In this document: one piece after another, positions 33,435-42,175 of the stretch
Position numbering within the stretch: the first letter of the stretch is position 1
How the letters are laid out: the number at the start of each line of letters is the position of its first letter
Assembly: GCA_050014015.1 (NCBI GenBank)
Contig: JBEKEC010000011.1
Coordinates: 62,001 to 126,000, forward strand
Reading direction: 5' to 3'
DNA: 64,000 nt
DNA from: PALSA-1353 sp050014015
GTDB taxonomy: Bacteria > Planctomycetota > Phycisphaerae > Tepidisphaerales > Tepidisphaeraceae
Notes under the pieces: generated by a model
The model's database searches: none
Told to the model about the DNA's origin: nothing
What the model saw: the letters and a program-made list of their open reading frames with translations, nothing else
Made by a program: the position numbers and the translations under genes

Positions 33435-33510
33435 GGTAGTCGGTTGCTTCCGCAATCCAAAGCCCTGGGAGCTTGCTCCCTGGGAACGGCCTCAGTCAAT
33501 ATAACCCGGC
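33435..33510. repeat. Dispersed MITE-like repeat, family A copy 3
   Basis: Starts GGTAGTCGGTTGCTTCCGCA, has the conserved ATCCAAAGCCCTGGGAGCTT core hairpin and ends near AACCCGGCC. It separates the two operator-like sites of this intergenic region. Confidence 0.75.
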
Positions 33511-33542
33511 CAAACCCCCACTCCCCGACCCTCCCGCCCCTA

Positions 33543-33578
33543 CTGTCGCAAAATCGGAGCTTTAATTCGCAATTCTCC
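33543..33578 (+). promoter_or_regulatory. Tandem TCGCAA site upstream of PEP-CTERM gene
   Basis: TCGCAA at 33546 and TCGCAA at 33567 are exact direct repeats 21 bp apart, with TTTAAT before the second. The arrangement matches 47320-47357, which precedes a gene with a homologous N-terminal domain. The start is about 85 bp downstream, behind TTTCGGAGGG. Confidence 0.62.
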
Positions 33579-33661
33579 AGAGACGCCTCTGTTTTATGAG
33601 GTACATTGTCCTCGTGTTAAGCGTTCGGAGACTTAGCTTCTAAACTCATTTCGGAGGGATT

Positions 33662-34414
33662 ATGCGAAGACGGGCTTCTCTTATCACTGGCTGTGCGGCT
33701 TTGGCCGCTGGATTGGCTTGGATTCCGGGCATCGCGTCGGCAACCGTCTACCCAGGTCCCGGCACCTCGCTCGGGAGTTCTCTCGCTGACGGTGCGGGGA
33801 TTAGCAGCGTGCAGGTCACCAACGACAACAACAACATTACCTTTACCATCAATTCCAGCAAGCCGATGGCCTCGTATATTTTTTACGGAGTCGAACTCCA
33901 GATCGCCGGTCAGCCTGTCGGCGATACCAGCCTCAGCAATAATCCCTATACCGCTCCGAACATCGGTATTAGCACAGGCGTCAATTCCCTGATCGATACC
34001 TATGGGTCGGGTTACGACAGTTATACGTGGAGCGGCAGCTGGAACCATACCGGCGGCTCCTCCTATGCCGCGGGCGGTACCGGCGATACTTTCGCCACGA
34101 TAACGGTTCCGCTGAGCAACCTGGGGCTGAGCATCGGGAACAGCTTTCTGTTCGACGTCGTCTCGTCCTACACCAACCCCACCGGACAAGCCGCGTATGG
34201 CGCCTTGGACAGCACGGGTTATCCGGCGGAGACGAATGGTTCGTACACGCCCTATACCCCGCCGGTCTATTATGACTCCGCGACCGACGCCAACTCAACC
34301 TTTAACACCGGAGCGAGCCTTTACACCGTGACCGCCGTGCCGGAACCGGCTTCGATGGCGGTGCTGGGTTTGTCCGGCGTGGCGCTGCTGCTGCGGCGGC
34401 GAAGCGCTAAATGA
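33662..34414 (+). CDS. Secreted PEP-CTERM protein, function unknown
   Basis: 250 residues with signal peptide MRRRASLITGCAALAAGLAWIPGIASA and a C-terminal PEPASMAVLGLSGVALLLRRR sorting signal. The middle is a beta-rich domain of about 200 residues that includes VPLSNLGLSIGNSFLFDVVSS and YYDSATDANSTF. Nearly the same pattern (PLSDLGLSVGQSFKFDAYST, YDSATEPGSTL) occurs in the larger protein at 47467, so the two share a domain. TTTCGGAGGG precedes both starts. A terminator follows at 34475. I cannot assign a function; co-regulation with galactan enzymes would suggest a carbohydrate-related surface role. Confidence 0.85.
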   Translation: MRRRASLITGCAALAAGLAWIPGIASATVYPGPGTSLGSSLADGAGISSVQVTNDNNNITFTINSSKPMASYIFYGVELQIAGQPVGDTSLSNNPYTAPNIGISTGVNSLIDTYGSGYDSYTWSGSWNHTGGSSYAAGGTGDTFATITVPLSNLGLSIGNSFLFDVVSSYTNPTGQAAYGALDSTGYPAETNGSYTPYTPPVYYDSATDANSTFNTGASLYTVTAVPEPASMAVLGLSGVALLLRRRSAK

Positions 34415-34474
34415 TTGATGACGGTTGGCCGCCCTCCTGCGTCCTCATCGCGCGCACGGCACGGTGGGCATAAA

Positions 34475-34517
34475 CTGCGTGTCCGAGTTACCATCTCGGG
34501 CACGCAGTATTTTTTTA
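34475..34517 (+). terminator. Rho-independent terminator after PEP-CTERM gene
   Basis: CTGCGTGTCCGAG and CTCGGGCACGCAG form a stem of about 13 bp with one mismatch around a 7-nt loop (TTACCAT), followed by TATTTTTTT. This is a textbook intrinsic terminator and separates the PEP-CTERM gene from the GH53 gene that starts 20 nt later. Confidence 0.92.
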
Positions 34518-34536
34518 CCCTGACCTCTCGGTTATT

Positions 34537-35715
34537 ATGCCGCCCAAATCGTCCCGATTACCGCTGTTTGTCCTGATGGGGTTCCTGCTGATGGTTCCCA
34601 AATCGTCCTCTGCCGCTTCTGCCCAGCCCGGCCCTACCACGCCATTTCTCCTTGGAGCGGACATTTCCGCCCTGGCCCAGGTGCAGCAGCGCGGCGCGGT
34701 ATTCGCCGACCATTCCAAGCCCGATGACGCCATCGCCATCTTCCGCCGCCATGGCTGGAACTGCTTTCGCCTGCGGCTCTTCGTGAATCCCAACGGCAGA
34801 GGCGGAACCGTCAACACGCTGGATTACACCCGCGCCCTGGCCAAACGGATCGCCTCGTCCGGCGCGCTTTTCATCCTCGATATTCATTATTCCGACACCT
34901 GGGCCGATCCCCAGCACCAGCTCAAGCCCGCCGCCTGGAAAAATCTCGATTTCGACGCCCTGGAAACCGCCCTCGAGAAATACACCGCCGACTTGATCGC
35001 CGATCTGAAGAAAAATGATTGTCCGCCCCAGATCGTTCAGATCGGCAACGAGATCACCGGCGGCACGCTCTGGCCTGACGCTCAGGTGGCGGTCCCTCTC
35101 TCCACGGTGAAGGTTTTCGACAGCACCGTAAAACCCATCAAGCCGCCGCAGCCCTACGATGACGTCAAGCAATGGGACCGTTTCTGCCGAATCCTCTCCG
35201 CCGGCGCCCGCGGCGTGCGCCGGGCCACAACGCCCTCCGATCATGTCCGCATCATGATCCACATCGACTGCGGCGGCGATTGGCCCGTCACCCGCTGGTT
35301 CTTCGATCATCTGACCGAGCACAAGATCGATTACGACGTCATCGGACAAAGCTATTACCCCTACTGGCACGGAACGCTCCAAAACGTCCAGGACAATCTC
35401 CGCGAAACTGCCAACCGCTTTCACAAAGACATCGTCATCGTTGAAACCGCTTATCCCTGGAAGGACGCGGCCAGATGGTCCGCTCGAAAAAACATGGCTT
35501 GGCCCATTTCCCCCGACGGCCAGCGAAGTTTTTTGCAAGACCTGATTTCCGCCGTGCGTCAAACCCCCGACAGCCACGGCCTCGGCGTCATCTATTGGCA
35601 CCCCGAATCCGTCCCCCTCCGCAACGCCTCCCCCAATTGGAACGGCGGCGACATGGCCCTCTTCGATTCCAACGGCAACGCCCTTCCCGCGATCGACGTT
35701 TACAAACGTGATTAG
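34537..35715 (+). CDS. GH53 arabinogalactan endo-beta-1,4-galactanase, soluble secreted form
   Basis: 392 residues: a signal peptide (LFVLMGFLLMVPKSSSAASA) followed directly by a GH53 barrel with no accessory domains. Motifs: FLLGADISALAQVQQRG, GWNCFRLRLFVNPNG, LDIHYSDTWADPQHQLKPAAW, acid/base Glu in IVQIGNEITGGTLWP, DYDVIGQSYYPYWHG, nucleophile Glu in IVIVETAYPW, and GLGVIYWHPESVP. These are the conserved GH53 elements. It would release galacto-oligosaccharides from beta-1,4-galactan. There is no obvious ribosome-binding site, and the gene starts right after a terminator, so its promoter must be very close or overlap the terminator. Confidence 0.93.
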   Translation: MPPKSSRLPLFVLMGFLLMVPKSSSAASAQPGPTTPFLLGADISALAQVQQRGAVFADHSKPDDAIAIFRRHGWNCFRLRLFVNPNGRGGTVNTLDYTRALAKRIASSGALFILDIHYSDTWADPQHQLKPAAWKNLDFDALETALEKYTADLIADLKKNDCPPQIVQIGNEITGGTLWPDAQVAVPLSTVKVFDSTVKPIKPPQPYDDVKQWDRFCRILSAGARGVRRATTPSDHVRIMIHIDCGGDWPVTRWFFDHLTEHKIDYDVIGQSYYPYWHGTLQNVQDNLRETANRFHKDIVIVETAYPWKDAARWSARKNMAWPISPDGQRSFLQDLISAVRQTPDSHGLGVIYWHPESVPLRNASPNWNGGDMALFDSNGNALPAIDVYKRD

Positions 35716-36282
35716 CGACAAAACATTAAGTGATCCCCGCCCCCCAAAGCCCACGGATGTTCATCCGTGGGGTCCTCTTGCCCGGTAGAAAACTCCAACC
35801 TCCCCCAGTTCCCCTTCCCCGTCAAAAAAATATTTCCAAAAAATCCCCGCTTTCCCAAAAACACGTCTAATACTTTCACCTTCTGGCTAAGAATATAGAG
35901 GGACACTGTTTTGCCGCGGTTTCTCCCGCTCAAAGCTCGCGCGAAGCGACCCCCCCCGGAGTTCGGGAATTAATACAAATCGTGGGAAAAAAGTGGCGTT
36001 TTTTGCCTGAAAAGCGGGGCGAAAACTGCCATTCTGGCATTTTTTCCCAAGCTCCCGGGGGGTATGGGACATTCTGGGAGGGAAACGGACATGCACCAAT
36101 TTCGCGCTGTGGCAGCGCGGCCAGCCCCAAGCGAAAAATCGCCAAACGGCCCGGTGACAGTGACAACGTCGCCCCTGGCGCTATCAAAAACCGCGTCGTT
36201 GTCACCGCCCCAAAAAACCAGCCAAAATCGCGCAGATTTCTGTTTTGGTTGCGGCTTTGTCGAGTCATTCGCGACGCAATGC
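35716..36282. other. 567-bp intergenic region without a supported gene
   Basis: It holds the palindrome at 35750-35771, a small hairpin TGCCA-TTC-TGGCA followed by a T-run at 36027-36045, and an inverted pair TGACAACG (about 36160) and CGTTGTCA (about 36196). The sequence is richer in A/T runs than its neighbours. It separates the plus-strand GH53 gene from the end of the minus-strand ABC operon, so terminators for both are expected here. Confidence 0.6.
35750..35771. repeat. Palindrome, family B-like (CCCACGGATGT/TCATCCGTGGG)
   Basis: A near-perfect 22-bp palindrome preceded by CCAAAG, as at 18591-18612. It lies 35 bp after the GH53 stop, where it could add to termination. Confidence 0.75.
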
Positions 36283-37182
36283 CTACTTCCCCCCCGTTGT
36301 CGCGATCCCTTCGATGAACGTCCGCTGCGCGAGGAAGAAAAGGATAAGCGTCGGCATACAAACCAGCGTGGACGCGGCCATGAGCAATTGCCACGGCGTG
36401 CCGCCGATCCGGCTCTGAAATGCCTGGAGCCCCAGCGCCAGCGTGTATTGCTCGGGGCGCTGGATGAATACCAGGGGGCCGAGAAAATCATTCCATACCC
36501 CCATGAAGCTGAAGAGCGCCACCACCGCCAGCGCCGGCTTGGCCAGGGGAAGAACCACGCGCCAGAAGATGGCGAATTCCGTGCAGCCGTCGATTCGCGC
36601 CGCCTCCGACAGTTCCCTCGGCAGCGTCATGAAAAATTGCCGCAGTAGGAAGATATTGAACGCCGACCCGAACCACGCCGGCAGCCACAGCGGTTTGAAC
36701 GTGCCCAGCATTTGCAGCGCGTTATCCGGCCCCCACCACGCCGCGGTGTGCAGGTCCATCCAGCGGAAAATGCGAAACACGGACACCATGGTCACGGGAA
36801 ATGGAATCATGATGGTGGCCAGCATGATCCCGAACAGCACGCCCCGGCCGCGGAATGGAATCCGCGCGAAACCGTAGGCGACTATTGCGCTGGACAGCGT
36901 GGTGCCCACGACCGTGAGGATCGCGATGACCAGAGTGTTCCGGGTGTACAGCGTCGCATGAAAGGTCGGGTGCGTGAACACGTCCAGGTAATTGTGCCAT
37001 TTCCACGGATGGGGGATGAACTGCGGCGGCACCTGCTGCGTCTGACTGCCGGCTTTCAGGCTGGTCGAAACCATCCAGATAAACGGCAGCAGGTATCCCG
37101 CGCAGACGCAGATCAACCCGAGATGGACCGACGCCCCGGTCCAGAAATTCGCCATTCGTCTTTCCCGCGATTCGGCGTTCAT
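36283..37182 (-). CDS. Carbohydrate ABC transporter permease, MalG/GanQ type
   Basis: 299 residues, about six transmembrane helices. The binding-protein-dependent permease EAA loop is clear: ELSEAARIDGCTEFAIFWRVVLPLAKP. The N-terminus (VHLGLICVCAGYLLPFIWMVSTSLK) and the C-terminal LILFFLAQRTFIEGIATTGGK are typical of MalG-type subunits of CUT1 sugar importers. I start at MNAESRERR (37182), which overlaps the stop of the partner permease by 4 nt (ATGA); longer in-frame starts lie inside the partner gene. No ATPase is encoded in the window, so a shared MsmX-like ATPase is probably used. Confidence 0.92.
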   Translation of the reverse strand: MNAESRERRMANFWTGASVHLGLICVCAGYLLPFIWMVSTSLKAGSQTQQVPPQFIPHPWKWHNYLDVFTHPTFHATLYTRNTLVIAILTVVGTTLSSAIVAYGFARIPFRGRGVLFGIMLATIMIPFPVTMVSVFRIFRWMDLHTAAWWGPDNALQMLGTFKPLWLPAWFGSAFNIFLLRQFFMTLPRELSEAARIDGCTEFAIFWRVVLPLAKPALAVVALFSFMGVWNDFLGPLVFIQRPEQYTLALGLQAFQSRIGGTPWQLLMAASTLVCMPTLILFFLAQRTFIEGIATTGGK

Positions 37183-38060
37183 CCGTAGTGCACCCATTTC
37201 TTGGCGGACCAGAATGCCAGCCCCGTCAGCACCATCGTGATCGCCAGTTGAATCCACGCCAGGGCGCTGGCGTAACCCATGTTGAGGTATTTGAACGCCT
37301 CGTCGTAGTTGTACATCGTGTAGAAATACGTCGCTTTATTCGGCCCGCCCGAGGTGATGATGTAGGGAACCGTCAGGATCGAAAACGTCCCGATGATGGC
37401 CATGATCAGGTTGAAGAAAATCACCGGCGAGAGCATGGGAAGCGTGACGGAGAACATTCTGCGCCACGTCCCCGCTCCGTCGATCTCCGCCGCCTCCAGC
37501 AACTCGCGCGGAACGTCCTGCAGGCCGGCGAGGTAAATCACCACCGTGTTCCCCACGCCCCAGACGCTCATGAATGCCAGCGACGGCATCGCCAGCCGCT
37601 CGCCCAGCCAATCCGGCGGCGCCACGTGCAGCTTGCCCAGCAGCATGTTGAACACCCCCATCGACGGATTGAACATCCACATCCAGATCATGGCGGACGC
37701 GAAAGCCGGCACCAGCGACGGAAGAAAAATGATCGCCCGATAGACCGTCTGCCCGCGAATCCGCGCGTTGAGCATCAGCGCCAGCCCCAGCGACACCAGC
37801 ATTCCCGCCGGTAGCGCCATCGACGCGTAATAAACCGTGTTCCGCAGCGCCTTCCAGAACACCACGTCGTGAAACAACTGCTGATAGTTGTCCAGGCCGA
37901 TCCAGAGCGGCGCGCGCCGCGGCGCGGTCAACGCGAAATCGCAAAAACCGTAATAGAACGACAACCCGATCGGCACCGCCGTGAAAACGGCGAACCCGAT
38001 GATCCACGGGGAGATAAAGGCCATGCCCTTGAAGAAGTTTCGGCGTTCCTCGCTCGTCAT
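37179..38060 (-). CDS. Carbohydrate ABC transporter permease, MalF/GanP type
   Basis: 293 residues and six predicted helices, beginning FFKGMAFISPWIIGFAVFTAVPIGLSFYYGF, the usual MalF-type sugar permease start. The EAA loop reads ELLEAAEIDGAGTWRRMFSVTLPMLSP. It starts 10 nt after the binding-protein gene and overlaps the MalG-type gene by 4 nt, so the three form a translationally linked importer set. Sitting behind GH53 and GH2 genes, it most likely carries galacto-oligosaccharides into the cytoplasm, as GanSPQ does in Bacillus; that substrate is inferred from context. Confidence 0.92.
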   Translation of the reverse strand: MTSEERRNFFKGMAFISPWIIGFAVFTAVPIGLSFYYGFCDFALTAPRRAPLWIGLDNYQQLFHDVVFWKALRNTVYYASMALPAGMLVSLGLALMLNARIRGQTVYRAIIFLPSLVPAFASAMIWMWMFNPSMGVFNMLLGKLHVAPPDWLGERLAMPSLAFMSVWGVGNTVVIYLAGLQDVPRELLEAAEIDGAGTWRRMFSVTLPMLSPVIFFNLIMAIIGTFSILTVPYIITSGGPNKATYFYTMYNYDEAFKYLNMGYASALAWIQLAITMVLTGLAFWSAKKWVHYG

Positions 38061-38070
38061 GAAACCTTGG

Positions 38071-39495
38071 TTAGTTGATGCCCAATCGCTCGCGCTCCTG
38101 CTCGATCCGGTTCACCCGCTCGTACCGCTCCATCATCCGCGCCTGGGCCTTGTGCATCGCCTCCGCCGGGTCCACCGGCTCCAGCGACACCGCCTGCGAC
38201 GTGTCGATCATTTCCTGGTACATCTCCGCCCAGATCGGGCTCACCGGCACGCAGTGCGCGTTCGGACCGGCCGCCAGCTCCTGGAAAATCGCGATGTACG
38301 GATTCGGATGGTGCGCCAGAAAATCCGCGCTCACGTGCCGAAGCTGGCAATTCTTGCAGTGCAGTATGTTCAGCTTCTCCGAAACGTCCTGCCGGTTGAC
38401 GTACGCGATGAATTCAAACGCCTCCTTCGGATGCCGCGCGCCCGTCGGAATTATCAGGCCGTCGAAGCTGTTGTAACTCACCATTTCCTTTCCCGCCACC
38501 GCCGATGGAAACGGACCCACGCCCCACACGCAATTGGCCCGCCGGTCTTTCAATTCCCATTGCCGGTCCAGCGGAACCAGTACCTCCGAGAACTCCGGCT
38601 TGTTGTTGCGGATATAGTTCGCCATCCACGGACCCTGCTGGTCCATGACCTCCTTGCCCTCCAGAAACGGGTTTTGCGGTGAATCAAAATTCCCAAGACT
38701 GTTCTTGAAATCGTTCAGCGACCGTTCGCCCAATCTCTTGGCATAGCCCTGAACCCACGTGAACGCCCGCACCATCTCCGGCGAATCCAGCTCCGGCCGC
38801 CCCGTCGCCTGATCGGCGATCTCCGCGCCGAACCAATACCCGAGCTGCGGTACGTACCAACTCTGCAACGGGATATACCCGGCCCGCTCGATGTTCCCGT
38901 CCGCGCCGCGCTTGTCCAGGATTTCGCTATACCGGTCGAATTCCTCCAGCGTCCGCGGCGTGCGGTCCGGATCCAGCCCCGCCGCTCGCAACGCCCCGCT
39001 GCATTCCTCGTAAATCTGCTTGTTGTAGATCAACGCCACAGTCCCCGGCGTGCTGACCAGCGCATACAAGTGGCCGTGGTACGAACATCCGTCCCAGAAA
39101 ACCGGCAGATAATAATCCTTGGTGATTCCGTGCGCCTTGGCCAGATCGTCCAGCGGCTCGGCCGCGCCGATCGCCGCGTATTGTGCAACCTGCTGGTCCC
39201 AGATTCCCGCGATGTCCGGCGGCACCCCCGCCGCCACCGACATCAGCGTCTTCCGGTCGATTTCGCTCATCGACATGTAACGCACGAATATCTTCTTTTC
39301 CCGCCCGACCGTGTTGTTGAAATCATCGACGATCGCTTTCATCCCCAGGAATTCCGGGCCGTTCCACTTCTCCCAGTATTCCACCATCGTGAACCCGGCC
39401 GGCGCGTCCGATTTATTCTGCCGAGACCCCAGCACCAGAAAAATGCCCGCCGTCAGACCGAGCAGGGCGTACACCACTGGCTTGATAATTCTCAT
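38071..39495 (-). CDS. Extracellular solute-binding protein (family 1) for sugar ABC importer
   Basis: 474 residues. The N-terminus (VVYALLGLTAGIFLVLGSRQN) is a signal anchor without a lipobox Cys, so tethering may be by the uncleaved helix. The mature part has the family pattern: FTMVEYWEKWNGPE, IVDDFNNTVGREKKIFVRY, TLMSVAAGVPPDIAGIWDQQVAQYAAIGAAEPLDD, GTVALIYNKQIYEECSG, and PKEAFEFIAYVNRQDV near the C-terminus. This is the sugar-binding subunit of the importer encoded by the next two genes. The 172-bp gap upstream of it contains a heptamer repeat at 39632-39666 and may carry an internal promoter. Confidence 0.9.
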   Translation of the reverse strand: MRIIKPVVYALLGLTAGIFLVLGSRQNKSDAPAGFTMVEYWEKWNGPEFLGMKAIVDDFNNTVGREKKIFVRYMSMSEIDRKTLMSVAAGVPPDIAGIWDQQVAQYAAIGAAEPLDDLAKAHGITKDYYLPVFWDGCSYHGHLYALVSTPGTVALIYNKQIYEECSGALRAAGLDPDRTPRTLEEFDRYSEILDKRGADGNIERAGYIPLQSWYVPQLGYWFGAEIADQATGRPELDSPEMVRAFTWVQGYAKRLGERSLNDFKNSLGNFDSPQNPFLEGKEVMDQQGPWMANYIRNNKPEFSEVLVPLDRQWELKDRRANCVWGVGPFPSAVAGKEMVSYNSFDGLIIPTGARHPKEAFEFIAYVNRQDVSEKLNILHCKNCQLRHVSADFLAHHPNPYIAIFQELAAGPNAHCVPVSPIWAEMYQEMIDTSQAVSLEPVDPAEAMHKAQARMMERYERVNRIEQERERLGIN

Positions 39496-39631
39496 CGCAC
39501 TTCGCTCGTCCGATCACGTCCCTGTCAGCCGCCGCCGGCCTGACATCCCCTGCCACATGATGACTCAACAGAGTCCCCACGGCAAGCGATTTCGCACCTC
39601 ACGCCGGCTTCACCGCCGTTTTCTTACTTCA

Positions 39632-39666
39632 ATGTTGAGCGTTGAGTGTTGAGTGTTGAGCGTTGC
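39632..39666. repeat. Heptamer repeat GTTGAGC/GTTGAGT
   Basis: Four to five tandem 7-mers (GTTGAGC, GTTGAGT, GTTGAGT, GTTGAGC) lie at the 3' end of the GH2 gene. No inverted partner is visible here, unlike the other heptamer regions. Confidence 0.75.
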
Positions 39667-39667
39667 A

Positions 39668-42169
39668 TTACTCCAAAGTGCTCTCGCCAGCCCCATGCGA
39701 TCCTCGCGGCTTCACCGACTCGATTTCCAACCGCCCCGGCGTCAAACCGAACGCCGCCGCCTTGACGACGATCTTCCCCGCATTCTTGCCCGCCTGCACG
39801 AGAACCGTCGCGATTCCCGCTTCCGCCCGCACAGGGTTCGCCCCGATCCGCCCGTCGTCCACGATCCGCCCATCGCCCTGGACGGCGAATTCCACGAGAT
39901 CATCTGCGAACGGACAAACCGTCCCGCGAGCATCGCAAACTTCCGCATGCACCCGGACCCAATCAGACCCGTCGGCGGCCAATTCCCGCCCGCAGAGATC
40001 GGCACGCACCACCAGCGATTTTGCCACTCCGGGCGGACAAACCTGGTGCGTCGCCGCCACTTTTCCCTTGATAATGCCCTCGGCCACCAACTCAACCGGC
40101 GGCTTTTCCACCTTCGCCACTCCCGTCATGTACATCGTCGATTGCTCGTGAGCGAAGCATTCGACCTGGAACGTGAACGGTGGATGCGCGATCGCCCAGC
40201 CGGCGTCCGGCCGATTTCGCCCGATCTCGCGCCCGTCGAGCAGCAGCCGCACTTCCTCGCAATTGCTGAAAACCGTCACCTTGGTCGGAGATAAAAACGT
40301 TGCGAAGTTCGCGATGAACACCATCGGCCCATCGTCCAACCCCGGCACGTGAATCGCCGGCGGACGCTGGCTCTGGAAAAAATAATAGTTGAATTTCGGT
40401 AGGCGGAATACGTCCAGCACGCCCCCTTGGAAAGGCTGGCGATGATAGCCGCGCTGGCAGTCGATCCCCGCCCAGAGGCTTGCCCCGCCGAGCCGATTGA
40501 CGCCTGAGCCCAGGACATGGTTGCACCGTCCGGAGATTATTTCATCCATCCGCGACGCATGGGATCGGGCCTGGATCAGCATCGGCGTTTCCCCCCAGCC
40601 GCGCGGCACCCGGCTTCGGGATTGCTGGTCCGTCCAGTTGTCCACGTGATCGCCCCATTCGCGAATCCAACTCGGTTTGCTGCCGTCCCCGCGCAGATAA
40701 TCAACGTCCCATCCCGGCGACCCGGATTCGCGATCCCCTGCGGTGTAGCACTGCTCACTCGGATATTCCTCGTGGACTGCCCGTTGAAGGCTTTCGATCA
40801 GCGGACGATTATCCGATTCGTTCAGCGCCGCCTCCCAAAGAATGACCGATGGCCGGTTGCGGTCGCGCCGGACCATCAACCGCGCGTTGCGGACGGCGCG
40901 CTGGCGGAAAACCGCGCCCCCGACGAATTGCCAGCCGGGATTGGATACGATGGCCAGCATCCCCAATTGGTCGCATGCGTCCATGAACGCCGGGGCTTGC
41001 GGATAATGGCTTCGGTACGACGTGAATCCCGCCTCGCGCAGCTTCTTCACGTCGCGAAAATGTGCGCTGTCCGGAAGGGCATGGCCAACGTACGGATGGT
41101 CCTGATGCCGATTGGCGCCGATCGAAAAGAATTTCTCGCCGTTGATCAGCAGCCCCCGCTCGCGGTCGAACCGGATGTGCCGTATGCCGATCTGCGTGGT
41201 CAATTCATCGGCTAGCCCGTGGTTTCCCAGCACCTTTGTGCGCAGCGTGTATAGATGGGGATGATGCGGATGCCAAAGCCGGGGATTGGAAACCTCGACG
41301 TTCTGGACGAAAGTGGCGTCGCCGCCGGCGGCAATGAAGCGCGTCGCGGTTGTTTGGGCAACGATGACGCCGCTCGGGTCCGACAGCTCGTGAACGACCC
41401 GGCATTCCTTCGGCTCGGGGTGTTCGTTGCGGACATCCGTCCGGATTTCCACCGCCGCCGACTCGACCGATACCCGGGGAAACGTCACGAACACGCCCCC
41501 GCCGCCAATTTTGTCCTCCAGGATCGGGTCGGCGATGTGCAGCCGGTCCATCACTTCCAGCCTTACGTTGCGGTACAGCCCGCCAAAGTAAGTGAAATCC
41601 AGTTCGCTCTGCCGCTTTCCAGGCGGGACATCGGGCAGGTCCCGGTTATCCAGCCGCACCGCCAGCAAATTCTCCGGCGCGCTGAAATTCACCGCGGGCG
41701 TCAGATCGACGACGAACGGAAGATACCCGCAGTAATTGGCCGCCAGCTTCCGCTTGTTGAGCCAAACCTCGGCAACGGACATCGCCCCCTCGAAGTGCAG
41801 GTAGATCGTCTTGCCCTTCCATTCGCTGGGAATTTCCAGCGTCCGGCAATACCAGCAGATTCCCTGGAAGTTTCGCCCGCCGCTGGCATTCACCGGCTCC
41901 AGCCGGACCGAGTGCGGTAGATTCACCGCCTCCCACTCCCCGCCCTCCGCGGGCTCCAGCGGCATCGCCTCCGCCTCCGCCGACGTTTCCAGCCGGCGAA
42001 ATTGCCAATCCTGATTCAACGAAATCGTCAGCCGCGCCGCCCGCCCATCCGGTGGGGCCAGCGCCTCGAGCGCGCGATCGAGCGACTTTTCGACCGGCAG
42101 GGATTTCCCCGGCCCGCGCAACTTCTTGCGCCACGTTCGCCGACTCAAATCCGTGGACGACCGCGCCAT
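39668..42169 (-). CDS. GH2-family beta-galactosidase-like enzyme (cytoplasmic or unexported)
   Basis: 833 residues, no signal peptide. N-terminal sugar-binding domain from about 45 (ISLNQDWQFRRLE, WEAVNLPHSV, IYLHFEGAMSVAEVWLNKRKLA), an Ig-like domain, then the barrel from about 330: IRHIRFDRERGLLINGEKFF, GANRHQDHPYVG, acid/base Glu in VILWEAALNESDNRP and likely nucleophile Glu in SWIREWGDHVDNW. A C-terminal Ig-like/DUF4982-type part follows. GH2 covers beta-galactosidase, glucuronidase and others; beta-galactosidase fits the galactan context. It lies 6 nt from GH53. The acid/base region (ALNES) departs from the usual GNE, so specificity is uncertain. Confidence 0.88.
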   Translation of the reverse strand: MARSSTDLSRRTWRKKLRGPGKSLPVEKSLDRALEALAPPDGRAARLTISLNQDWQFRRLETSAEAEAMPLEPAEGGEWEAVNLPHSVRLEPVNASGGRNFQGICWYCRTLEIPSEWKGKTIYLHFEGAMSVAEVWLNKRKLAANYCGYLPFVVDLTPAVNFSAPENLLAVRLDNRDLPDVPPGKRQSELDFTYFGGLYRNVRLEVMDRLHIADPILEDKIGGGGVFVTFPRVSVESAAVEIRTDVRNEHPEPKECRVVHELSDPSGVIVAQTTATRFIAAGGDATFVQNVEVSNPRLWHPHHPHLYTLRTKVLGNHGLADELTTQIGIRHIRFDRERGLLINGEKFFSIGANRHQDHPYVGHALPDSAHFRDVKKLREAGFTSYRSHYPQAPAFMDACDQLGMLAIVSNPGWQFVGGAVFRQRAVRNARLMVRRDRNRPSVILWEAALNESDNRPLIESLQRAVHEEYPSEQCYTAGDRESGSPGWDVDYLRGDGSKPSWIREWGDHVDNWTDQQSRSRVPRGWGETPMLIQARSHASRMDEIISGRCNHVLGSGVNRLGGASLWAGIDCQRGYHRQPFQGGVLDVFRLPKFNYYFFQSQRPPAIHVPGLDDGPMVFIANFATFLSPTKVTVFSNCEEVRLLLDGREIGRNRPDAGWAIAHPPFTFQVECFAHEQSTMYMTGVAKVEKPPVELVAEGIIKGKVAATHQVCPPGVAKSLVVRADLCGRELAADGSDWVRVHAEVCDARGTVCPFADDLVEFAVQGDGRIVDDGRIGANPVRAEAGIATVLVQAGKNAGKIVVKAAAFGLTPGRLEIESVKPRGSHGAGESTLE

Positions 42170-42175
42170 CGAGAT

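Noticed and set aside
35716..36282. Riboswitch or small RNA in the gap after GH53
   Set aside because: Some stem-loops can be drawn but none match a riboswitch class I recognise, and the flanking genes end there rather than start.
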